Assembly (NCBI GenBank): GCA_021773135.1
Contig: JAJFKP010000015.1
Location: 32,761-96,760 of the forward strand
From: Woeseiaceae bacterium
GTDB taxonomy: Bacteria > Pseudomonadota > Gammaproteobacteria > Steroidobacterales > Woeseiaceae
Length of the DNA: 64,000 nucleotides
Reading direction: 5' to 3'
In this document: positions 49,892-56,977 of the stretch, one piece after another
Position numbering within the stretch: position 1 is the stretch's first letter
Layout: the number at the start of each line of letters is the position of its first letter
Made by a program: the position numbers and the translations under genes
Notes under the pieces: model-generated
The model's input: the letters and a program-made list of their open reading frames with translations, nothing else
What the model was told of the DNA's origin: nothing
Databases searched by the model: none

Positions 49892-50356
49892 TTAGCGCGC
49901 GGGCGGCGACTGATCCCGGGATGCGAGTTTGTGCAGTGCGTCGATGGCCTTGTCGAGGCGCTCTTTGGCCTGCCTGGTTACACCTCCCTTGTGATATTCA
50001 TCGACCACAAAGTTTTCGACTCGACTGACCATGGCATCGATATCGTCGCCGGGAAATAATTCCGCTTCGTCTTCCACGCGCTGTGCTTTTTCCGCCGCGC
50101 CAAACAGGTTAATCCAGCGTTCACTTCGCTTACCGAGGTGCAATAGTTCGTAGAATTCACTGCCCGTATCCTTGCCGGATCGCGTCAGGCTGATAGCGCC
50201 AAGGACCAGCGACACCGGAACGAGAATGAGGTCACGCAGACCATCCACGATTAATTTGACCTGCAGGACACCGATGTCACGTATCACGACCCACCGGTCA
50301 GTTTCGCCGACGGGACCCTCACCATCAGGGCAAGTCGCTGGCTGTTCGTCCTGCAT
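49892..50356 (-). CDS. uncharacterised membrane-associated protein
   Basis: I do not recognise this 154-residue protein. It has a hydrophobic or amphipathic stretch at about 30-56 (VLQVKLIVDGLRDLILVPVS then LVLGAISLT) that could be one membrane helix, followed by charged helical sequence (GSEFYELLHLGKRSERWINL and LDKAIDALHKLASRD). No signal peptide or catalytic motif is visible. It lies opposite and divergent from hemH. Coding is supported by length and by lacking a credible alternative in the region. Confidence 0.6.
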   Translation of the reverse strand: MQDEQPATCPDGEGPVGETDRWVVIRDIGVLQVKLIVDGLRDLILVPVSLVLGAISLTRSGKDTGSEFYELLHLGKRSERWINLFGAAEKAQRVEDEAELFPGDDIDAMVSRVENFVVDEYHKGGVTRQAKERLDKAIDALHKLASRDQSPPAR

Positions 50357-50468
50357 CTCGTCAACTCCTGTGCGAATACGAATAATGATACTTCATTACT
50401 GGCGTGAATCTCGTCGATTTAGTAATGTCCATCAGATACTTACGCTTTCTGGCGGCGTTACCGGTCTA

Positions 50469-51581
50469 ATGGCGAAATTCGAATCAGCACCGCAATACGA
50501 ACACGGCCTGCCCGAAGCGCTCGGCGTACTCGTGGTCAATCTGGGTACGCCTGAAGCACCGACTGCGGATGCTGTGCGCCGCTACCTCGCGGAATTCCTT
50601 TCCGATCCGCGCGTCGTGGAAATTCCGCGGCCAATCTGGTGGCTGATTCTGCACGGATACATTTTACGCACCCGCCCGGCGAAGTCTGCTGCAGCTTATG
50701 CGCAAATATGGACAGAGCAGGGTTCCCCACTACTGCTGCACACGCAGGATATCGCCGCTGGTTTGCAGGACAAACTGGCGGCTCGACTGGCTGGCGCGGT
50801 GCATGTAGAAGTCGCCATGTCCTATGGCAGCCCTTCCATATCGAGCGCATTACAAAATATGTTCGATCAATGCGTCCGGCGAATTATCGTACTGCCGGTG
50901 TATCCGCAGTACTCGGGGACGACCACCGGTTCCGTTTTCGAGGCCGTGACCCAATCGCTGTCTGCACGCAGGTGGGTTCCGGAGTTGCATTTCATTAACC
51001 ACTATCATGATTCGGCCGGTTATATTTCTGCGCTCGCGGCCAGCGTCCGTGACTTCTGGGACCTGCAGGGTCGTGGCGAAAAATTACTCATGTCATTTCA
51101 TGGTGTGCCAAAACGCACGCTGATCAGCGGCGACCCGTACCACTGTCAATGCCAGAAGACGGCACGTTTACTGGCAGAAAGACTCGAGCTCAAAGATAAC
51201 GAGTGGATGCTCACCTTCCAGTCGCGTGTGGGACGGGAGGAATGGCTGAGACCGTATACCGACGAAACGCTGCAACAATGGGGCCACGAAAAAGCTGGCA
51301 AAATAGACGTCGTTTGCCCCGGCTTCGCCGCTGATTGTTTAGAAACGCTCGAGGAAATTGAAATTCAGAATGCAGAGCTTTATGCAGTGGCAGGGGGTGG
51401 CGAACTGCGCTACATACCGGCCCTCAATGCGCGCGATGATCATGTCTCTTTCCTGAGCAGACTGATTGAAAAGAATGTCGGTGGCTGGCCTGAGTCCTCG
51501 CCGGACTGGAACCTGTCTGACACCGCCAGGCAGTTGGAAAAAAGTATGCAAAGAGCGCGCGCAAAAGGAGCCGAATGCTAG
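50469..51581 (+). CDS. hemH: ferrochelatase
   Basis: Inserts ferrous iron into protoporphyrin IX in the last haem step, at the inner membrane. The start giving MAKFESAPQYEHG is used, since GVLVVNLGTPEAPTADAVRRYL then follows in the normal place; a longer frame extends over the divergent gene. The 370 residues include VEVAMSYGSPSI, VLPVYPQYSGTTTGS, the catalytic LLMSFHGVPKR and WMLTFQSRVGREEWLRPYT. Haem supply fits the aerobic quinone genes elsewhere in the window. Confidence 0.96.
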   Translation: MAKFESAPQYEHGLPEALGVLVVNLGTPEAPTADAVRRYLAEFLSDPRVVEIPRPIWWLILHGYILRTRPAKSAAAYAQIWTEQGSPLLLHTQDIAAGLQDKLAARLAGAVHVEVAMSYGSPSISSALQNMFDQCVRRIIVLPVYPQYSGTTTGSVFEAVTQSLSARRWVPELHFINHYHDSAGYISALAASVRDFWDLQGRGEKLLMSFHGVPKRTLISGDPYHCQCQKTARLLAERLELKDNEWMLTFQSRVGREEWLRPYTDETLQQWGHEKAGKIDVVCPGFAADCLETLEEIEIQNAELYAVAGGGELRYIPALNARDDHVSFLSRLIEKNVGGWPESSPDWNLSDTARQLEKSMQRARAKGAEC

Positions 51582-52321
51582 GACGCTTCCTTGAGTTCAG
51601 CGTGCAGACGTCGGACATCGGCGAGTCGCTGAGTTTTTACAAGCTACTTGGTTTTCGGGAACTCGACAGCGGTGATGTCTGGCCGCATAAATACGCGGTC
51701 GTCAGCGATGGCACTCTCTGCATCGGTCTGCATGATCGGGACTTCGAAGCACCGGCAGTAACGTTTGTCCACCAGGAGCTGGCAAAGGAAGCGCTTGCCA
51801 TGACAGATCATGGTTTCGAGTTTAGCTACCTGCAGCTCGATGATGACGCATTCAACGAACTGGGCTTTACCGATCATGACAATCATTTGATTGCAATGAT
51901 CGAGGCGCGCACTTTCTCGAAACCAGATGAGAACGCCGATAATTCAATCTGCGGATGGTGGTTTGAAACAACTTTACCGGTGCGCGATACGTTACGAGCT
52001 GCCCGTTTCTGGGCACCACTGGCGCCCGAAATTCTACGCGTTCGTGAAGAGCCGACAACGCACATGCGCTTTAACGCGGCCGGCATGTCTTTGGGCCTGA
52101 GTGAGAGCATCGCATTGTCCGGTCCATCACTGTGCTTTCGCTGCGATGACAAGGAAGCGGTCTGGATCGCGTTGGCAAAACATGGTTTTGAACACCATGA
52201 ATTTCCCGGTTTCGAGGGTGCGTTCATGTCGATCAAAGCCCCCGAAGGGACGATGTTGTTTCTTTTTGACGAAGACTTCCTGGGCGAGTTATACGAGGTC
52301 GAGGAAACCGACGAATCGTAA
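51575..52321 (+). CDS. two-module VOC (glyoxalase-like) protein
   Basis: A 248-residue protein of the vicinal oxygen chelate superfamily. The first module (about 1-120) begins LEFSVQTSDIGESLSFYKLLGF, the usual beta-alpha-beta opening, and a second (about 125-240) includes WWFETTLPVRDTLRAARFW and APEGTMLFLFDED. Such proteins may be glyoxalases, dioxygenases or antibiotic-binding proteins. Metal ligands are not clear enough to decide. It overlaps the hemH end by 7 bases, suggesting coupling. Confidence 0.75.
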   Translation: MLGRFLEFSVQTSDIGESLSFYKLLGFRELDSGDVWPHKYAVVSDGTLCIGLHDRDFEAPAVTFVHQELAKEALAMTDHGFEFSYLQLDDDAFNELGFTDHDNHLIAMIEARTFSKPDENADNSICGWWFETTLPVRDTLRAARFWAPLAPEILRVREEPTTHMRFNAAGMSLGLSESIALSGPSLCFRCDDKEAVWIALAKHGFEHHEFPGFEGAFMSIKAPEGTMLFLFDEDFLGELYEVEETDES

Positions 52322-52331
52322 TGCCGGCGAG

Positions 52332-53213
52332 TCATTGCAGCAGCGTTTTAATGAGGCTCTCTGCCCGACCAAGATAAGCGCTGCCAAACAGATTCAGGTG
52401 ATTCAATACGTGATAGAGCTGATAGAGTGCGACACGCGCCTCATTGCCAGCGTCGAGTGGCCAGGCGTCTTCGTAGGCAGCGAAAAAATCGCGGCCAAAT
52501 CCACCGAATAATTTCGTCATGGCGATGTCGGCTTCCCGATCGCCATAATATACGGCCGGATCGAAAATGACCGGCTCGCCATTGCAGGCCCCCCAGTTGC
52601 CACCCCACAGGTCGCCGTGCAGCAGTGACGCCTCCGGCCAGTAGTCTTTGAAGAAGTGGCAGACATTTTCTGCAAGACGATGGCCATCTACCTGCAAAGC
52701 ACCGTCAAAGCCGTTTCTTGCAGCAAGATTCAGCTGGAACCGGATGCGTTGTTCCGCATAGAACCCGACCCAATCCTTGCTCCACTGATTTAATTGCGGC
52801 GTTGCACCGATAGTGTTGTCGCTGTGGAATCCGAAGCGGTCCGAGCAAACTCTGTGAAGAGCGGCAAGTCGCGCGCCCAGGAGCCGCTCGGTTTGCGGCG
52901 ATGCCAGTTCAAATTCCAGCCACTCAAGCGCGAGCAGAGCCTCATTCCCGGAACGAATGCAGCCGAGCACTTGAGGTACCCGCAATGCCGATGCGGCTGC
53001 AAGTTCCCGAAGGCCCTGTGCCTCTGCAGCAAATGCAGCAAATGCAGAAGCCGGACCGGTCTTCAGGAAAACCGGCCTGTCGGCAGCATTGGCGCACCAG
53101 GCGTCGCTAATGTCGCCGCCGGCAACCGGGCGCGGCATGTCATGTTCGGAGACGTGGATATCGTGCTCACGCAGCACCGAGAAGAGATTCTGCCAATGGG
53201 GCATGCGGGCCAT
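52332..53213 (-). CDS. fructosamine kinase family protein
   Basis: A 293-residue small-molecule kinase that phosphorylates fructosamines or ribulosamines to repair glycated proteins or metabolites. It has the APH-like kinase fold: FLKTGPASAFAAFAAEAQGLREL with a Lys, ALLALEWLEFEL, the catalytic LLHGDLWGGNWGA, and VIFDPAVYYGDREADIAMTKLFGG in place of DFG. It matches the bacterial FN3K family well. It converges with the VOC gene, 10 bases between stops. Confidence 0.9.
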   Translation of the reverse strand: MARMPHWQNLFSVLREHDIHVSEHDMPRPVAGGDISDAWCANAADRPVFLKTGPASAFAAFAAEAQGLRELAAASALRVPQVLGCIRSGNEALLALEWLEFELASPQTERLLGARLAALHRVCSDRFGFHSDNTIGATPQLNQWSKDWVGFYAEQRIRFQLNLAARNGFDGALQVDGHRLAENVCHFFKDYWPEASLLHGDLWGGNWGACNGEPVIFDPAVYYGDREADIAMTKLFGGFGRDFFAAYEDAWPLDAGNEARVALYQLYHVLNHLNLFGSAYLGRAESLIKTLLQ

Positions 53214-53289
53214 TATAGCGCCCGAATATTATCCCGCCTTGTACAGGTTTAATCCGGTATACGACGAGGCCTGGCCAGGCCTGTGCCGG

Positions 53290-54180
53290 TCAGCGAGGTG
53301 TCAGGTCTGCGACCCGCTCAGCCTGGCGCCGCAGGGCCATGCCAATACCGGCCTCATCGAAAAGCGCGTTGATATTACCCAGGTCGGGCGCAGTCGGCCT
53401 GAGGCCGGTCTGTGGCTTTTCGATTGGTGCGTCACAGGCTATGCCGGTCAGCTGGCGGGCCAGCAGCGCGTCTTGCTTGTGATTTGCCAGTTTCTGTCCC
53501 AGCGTCTTGGCGCCGCGCACGTTAACCTGGTGCACTGCATCAAGGCTTCCGTACATGTTGTCGAGGGAACCGAAATGTTGCAGCAATGCGGTTGCGGTCT
53601 TCTTACCGATGCCCGGCACGCCCTTAATGTTGTCGACGGCATCACCCGCCAGCGCGAGGAAATCCGCAACCTGTTCGGGCCAGACACCGAAGTAGTCCGG
53701 GATCTGGTCGTACGAGACTTTTCCCTTGCCAGCGAAATCCCAGAACACGTCGCCCTTGGCGATGAGTTGTGCCAGATCCTTATCGCGCGTTACCACCGTG
53801 GACGGAATTCCGTTCTCCCGACCCTCCATCACCAGTGTTCCAATCAGGTCATCCGCTTCGTAGCGTGGGTGCGAGCATTCCAGCAGACCGAGCGCGCTGG
53901 CGAAACGCCTGCATTGCCCAAACTGCCGTTTCAACTCCGGCGGAGCAGGATCACGATTCGCTTTGTACTCGGGATAAATTTCGTTGCGAAAAGACTTCGA
54001 CAGGCTTTCGTCAAATAGCACGGCGATATGTTGCGGCTTTACCTGCTCCATGAAGTCGCCCAGGAACCGACAAAAACCATACAGCGCGTTGACCGGATTG
54101 CCGTTGTCATCGACCATGTCATCGGGCATCGAGTAGTAGGCCCGAAACACATAGACGCTGGCGTCAATCAGGTACTGCAT
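53290..54180 (-). CDS. 5'-3' exonuclease/flap endonuclease (ExoIX/Xni family)
   Basis: A 296-residue FEN-family nuclease without a polymerase domain. N-terminal acidic metal ligands: LIDASVYVFRAYYSMPDD and IAVLFDESLSKSFRNEIYPEYKANRD. Next come RYEADDLIGTLV, VTRDKDLAQLI and the helix-hairpin-helix GVPGIGKKTATALLQHFGS. E. coli Xni lacks the first Asp cluster; here those ligands look complete, closer to the PolA 5' nuclease, so RNA-primer or flap removal is plausible. An HNH nuclease gene lies just upstream on the same strand. Confidence 0.9.
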   Translation of the reverse strand: MQYLIDASVYVFRAYYSMPDDMVDDNGNPVNALYGFCRFLGDFMEQVKPQHIAVLFDESLSKSFRNEIYPEYKANRDPAPPELKRQFGQCRRFASALGLLECSHPRYEADDLIGTLVMEGRENGIPSTVVTRDKDLAQLIAKGDVFWDFAGKGKVSYDQIPDYFGVWPEQVADFLALAGDAVDNIKGVPGIGKKTATALLQHFGSLDNMYGSLDAVHQVNVRGAKTLGQKLANHKQDALLARQLTGIACDAPIEKPQTGLRPTAPDLGNINALFDEAGIGMALRRQAERVADLTPR

Positions 54181-54204
54181 TGATGTGCGCAGGGCATTGG
54201 TGAT

Positions 54205-54849
54205 TCAAATTTCATCAAAAATTGTATCGCCAACTGACAGGTGATCAGTCAGCCGCGCATGCAGAGGACTTGAGCGAGGAATATGCGCCAGAAGATACTG
54301 CATTTGATCAGCGAGTACACGTCGCCCTTTCAGGTAAATATATTCCGCATAGGTCGGGGTAAACGGAACAGCAATTAGCTGCATCGCAGCCTGTTCGGGC
54401 GTACGCCCTCCTTTGTGATTGTTGCAGCGCCGACAGGCTGCAGCAACATTGTTCCACGCATCGCGACCACCCTGCGATAACGGCGTTATGTGGTCACGGG
54501 TCAGGTCGCGGGTTGGAAAACGCATGGCGCAGTAAAGGCAGAGATTGGCGTCCCTTTTGAACAACGTGCGATTGTTCAGTGGCGGAACGTACCGGTCGCG
54601 CACGAACTTGAGTCCCTGGCTTGTGCCTTCCGTAGCAATGATTGAATTGACGTCGATGCGACTGCGCCGCCCGTCAAGCGAACTGTAACCCCCAAAGACG
54701 GTATAAAGCCGTGTCCCGCAGGAGTAGGCAACCTGTTCGTTGTGATAAAGACGCACAGCTTCGCGATAGTCAATCCACTCGAGCGGCATGCCCGCCACGT
54801 CCGTACGCAGGACCTGTTGTGAGATATCTGATGCTGTGCCGTACAACAT
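54205..54849 (-). CDS. HNH endonuclease
   Basis: A 214-residue protein of the widespread gammaproteobacterial HNH type. The N-terminal part (MPLEWIDYREAVRLYHNEQV) is conserved in this group. The HNH/zinc core is C104 and C107 in CLYC, H120 in TRDHITPLSQGG, NN at 133-134, and C139 and C142 with NNHKGG. The natural substrate is not known. It is upstream of and co-directional with the Xni-type gene, 24 bases apart, so shared transcription is likely. Confidence 0.86.
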   Translation of the reverse strand: MLYGTASDISQQVLRTDVAGMPLEWIDYREAVRLYHNEQVAYSCGTRLYTVFGGYSSLDGRRSRIDVNSIIATEGTSQGLKFVRDRYVPPLNNRTLFKRDANLCLYCAMRFPTRDLTRDHITPLSQGGRDAWNNVAAACRRCNNHKGGRTPEQAAMQLIAVPFTPTYAEYIYLKGRRVLADQMQYLLAHIPRSSPLHARLTDHLSVGDTIFDEI

Positions 54850-54953
54850 TGCTGAACTCCGACGCGCGATATAGGAATCACGGTACCGTGCTACCTAGTT
54901 TGCCGAACACTTCAGCAATTGCAAGGTGCGCCTAAAGTGGTATCGCAAACAGG

Positions 54954-54975
54954 AAGGGCTCCCGATGGAGCCCTT
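54954..54975. terminator. terminator-like hairpin downstream of the DUF3106 gene
   Basis: A perfect 9-bp stem AAGGGCTCC / GGAGCCCTT with a 4-base loop, 20 bases beyond the DUF3106 stop. The T-run is short, so efficiency is uncertain. The rest of the 145-bp gap shows nothing recognisable. Confidence 0.6.
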
Positions 54976-54994
54976 ACATTACACCGTCTTGCTT

Positions 54995-55501
54995 TTAATT
55001 CGGTCGATCGCTGGATCTTGGGCGAACCCGCTGCTGACGCTGCCGCAGCCGGTCGCGCACCTTCTGCCGCTGGTCAGGCGACATGTTGCGAAACCGGTCG
55101 CGCAACTGTTGTCTGCGATCTGCCGGCAATTCGCGATAGCGCTTGTAGTTATCACGAATTCGCGCGCGCTCCCGCGGAGACAGGCTCTGAAACTGTTGAT
55201 ATCGATCGCGAATGGCAGCGCGCTGATCATTGTCGAGATTTCGCCAGCTGCTAAAACGATCTTTGGCCGCGGCCCGCTGTTCGGTATTCATATCGGCCCA
55301 TCGACGTGCGCCCTCGGCCAGCCGGCTACGACGTTCGGCAGACAACGTATCCCAACTCTCGATGTACGGAGCGAGCACCCGCTGCTGCTGCTCGTCAAGA
55401 CTTTCCCAGGACGCGTTACTGTCCTGCGCCATCACATTGCCGAATCCCAACAGTAACGTTGAGATCAGCACCAGAAAAATTTTCGAACAATTACTTTTCA
55501 T
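54995..55501 (-). CDS. DUF3106 domain exported protein
   Basis: A 168-residue protein with a signal peptide (residues 1-25, LLLGFGNVMAQ) and a helical repeat region: WESLDEQQQRVLAPYIESWD, then RYQQFQSLSPRERARIRDN and RFRNMSPDQRQKVRDRLRQ. The short W/F..L(S/D)P..R repeats are typical of DUF3106, where they are taken to be helical. It is basic at the C-terminus. It overlaps the preceding small gene by 11 bases and is the last gene of the sigma-factor cluster. Confidence 0.82.
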   Translation of the reverse strand: MKSNCSKIFLVLISTLLLGFGNVMAQDSNASWESLDEQQQRVLAPYIESWDTLSAERRSRLAEGARRWADMNTEQRAAAKDRFSSWRNLDNDQRAAIRDRYQQFQSLSPRERARIRDNYKRYRELPADRRQQLRDRFRNMSPDQRQKVRDRLRQRQQRVRPRSSDRPN

Positions 55502-55754
55502 CTTCTAACTCCGCTACCTTCTCTCCCTGTGGTGCCGGTTTACTATTGTCGTCTTCCTGGCGAGCCTGCTCATCATCATCGCTGGCAAACAGTACCCAAT
55601 CCTCATCTGATTCGTCCCAGCTGCCCAGGTACTCGAGGAATTCCAGGTCCGGTACTTCCTCTTCAGCGGCGAGTGCAGCGCCACCGTAACCGACCAGACT
55701 GCAGAGCAGCGCAACTTTCAGCACCTGCTCCGCCTGGCTGCTGTTAGCCGACAT
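55491..55754 (-). CDS. small acidic exported protein
   Basis: An 87-residue protein I do not recognise. The first 30 residues form a signal peptide (VLKVALLCSLVGYGGAALAAE), and the mature part is strongly acidic, with EYLGSWDESDEDWVLF and a run of D/E. It is encoded between the anti-sigma-like gene (11-base overlap) and the DUF3106 gene (11-base overlap), so it appears tightly coupled to both. The acidic mature form is complementary to the basic DUF3106 protein, which hints at interaction. Confidence 0.6.
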   Translation of the reverse strand: MSANSSQAEQVLKVALLCSLVGYGGAALAAEEEVPDLEFLEYLGSWDESDEDWVLFASDDDEQARQEDDNSKPAPQGEKVAELEDEK

Positions 55755-56136
55755 TATTGGTCGGCCCTTCGCCATCACCCGCTTCAGCATCGAAATCGAT
55801 CCAGCTGTAAAACTCCAGATCTTCTATCATTTCGAGACTATCTTCTGTGAGGAGAATCTCCATATCCGTAGCGACTTCGGGTACCTCTAACTCGTCTAAT
55901 TGCGGCGTCGGCGTAAAAACGACCACCGCCAACACCGCGGCGGCGGCCAGGCCACCGGCAGGCGCCCATTGCATCCAGCGACTTCCGCCACCGCCAACTG
56001 CAGCCAGCGCCTCCTGCCGGCTCCGGGTCAGGCGGGAACGGGTCTCACCGTCGAGTCCGTCCACACTTTGGTCGAAGAGCGTTTTCGCCTTGGCGGCAAA
56101 CGCATCATCTGCAGCAATATCGTCTCGCTCGTTCAT
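55744..56136 (-). CDS. DUF3619-like single-membrane-span protein, putative anti-sigma factor
   Basis: A 130-residue protein with a soluble helical N-terminus (AKAKTLFDQSVDGLDGETRSRL), one membrane segment near residues 55-75 (WAPAGGLAAAAVLAVVVFTP) and an acidic C-terminal part. The arrangement resembles DUF3619 proteins that follow ECF sigma genes, and it would suit an anti-sigma factor. Direct binding is inferred from its position. It starts with ATG overlapping the sigma stop by 4 bases (ATGA). Confidence 0.72.
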   Translation of the reverse strand: MNERDDIAADDAFAAKAKTLFDQSVDGLDGETRSRLTRSRQEALAAVGGGGSRWMQWAPAGGLAAAAVLAVVVFTPTPQLDELEVPEVATDMEILLTEDSLEMIEDLEFYSWIDFDAEAGDGEGPTNNVG

Positions 56137-56738
56137 TGCCAGTGTTCTCCTAAAGTATCGCGCAAGCTGTGTATTGCACGAGAGTAGTGTGTTTTCACGC
56201 TGCCTTCGCTGCAACCCATTGCTGCGGCTGTGCCTGCAACATCCAGACATTCGAATGTGCGTAACATAAATGCTTCCCGTTGCCTTCCTGGCAAAGCCGA
56301 AATTGCGGCCTCGAGACTTTGCATAGCTTCGCGCGTTTGCAATTCCTCGTCCGGTGTACGTCCTGCCGGATCGGGTGCGGCAGCAACTGGATCATAGTCA
56401 TCCTCTTCATTGCCTCGACCGAAAAATACCATGACCCTGTTTCTTACCGCCTGTCGTCTCTGCCAGTCCCTGATGCGGTTCTGCAGGATTCGATAAAACA
56501 GCGGCGTCCACTCTTCGTCGGGACGATCAGCGTAATTACGCGCCAGCTTGATCATCGAGTCCTGCACGAGATCAAGCGCGTCATCACGATTGCGGATACT
56601 GATCTCAGCAATCCGCAACGCGCGCTTCTCAACGCCTGCAAAAAATTGATTAAGCCTTCGCTCGCGTTGCAGCGTATCGACCTCCCTTCGGTCCTCAGCA
56701 ACGCAAGATACCGCAAAATTGGCAGCATAAGCGTTCAT
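56133..56738 (-). CDS. ECF-type RNA polymerase sigma factor
   Basis: A 201-residue alternative sigma factor. Region 2 is at about 45-85 (ALDLVQDSMIKLARNYADR, PLFYRILQNRIRDW) and region 4 at about 140-190 (LPGRQREAFMLRTFECLDV, then AAAMGCSEGSVKTHYSRAI). It lacks regions 1 and 3, so it is ECF type. The linker with acidic GNEEDDYDPVAA is longer than usual. It heads a four-gene overlapping unit (sigma, DUF3619-like, acidic peptide, DUF3106). It is divergent from priA. Confidence 0.9.
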   Translation of the reverse strand: MNAYAANFAVSCVAEDRREVDTLQRERRLNQFFAGVEKRALRIAEISIRNRDDALDLVQDSMIKLARNYADRPDEEWTPLFYRILQNRIRDWQRRQAVRNRVMVFFGRGNEEDDYDPVAAAPDPAGRTPDEELQTREAMQSLEAAISALPGRQREAFMLRTFECLDVAGTAAAMGCSEGSVKTHYSRAIHSLRDTLGEHWQ

Positions 56739-56977
56739 TCGTGGCTCGTCCTTGTAGTGAGTATCATGAGATCCTTCTCATTCCTGTCAGTTAATCTGAA
56801 TCCGTTTTCGAAGTCATGCGTATTTAACGTGTCACGACCGTCTGCGTTGACAACCGGAAAAGACAATTTGCGCGACCTTATGTAACAATGAAGCGTTTGG
56901 ATCGCACCAGCGAAATCTTTTTAAGTGACTGTTTTTATTAATCTATTCATATCCCTGAAGCGTTCGATGGCCGGCCG

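Noticed and set aside
54205..54849. The HNH nuclease as a homing or restriction enzyme
   Set aside because: No methylase, intron or inverted repeats are adjacent, and the sequence matches a widespread chromosomal HNH type.
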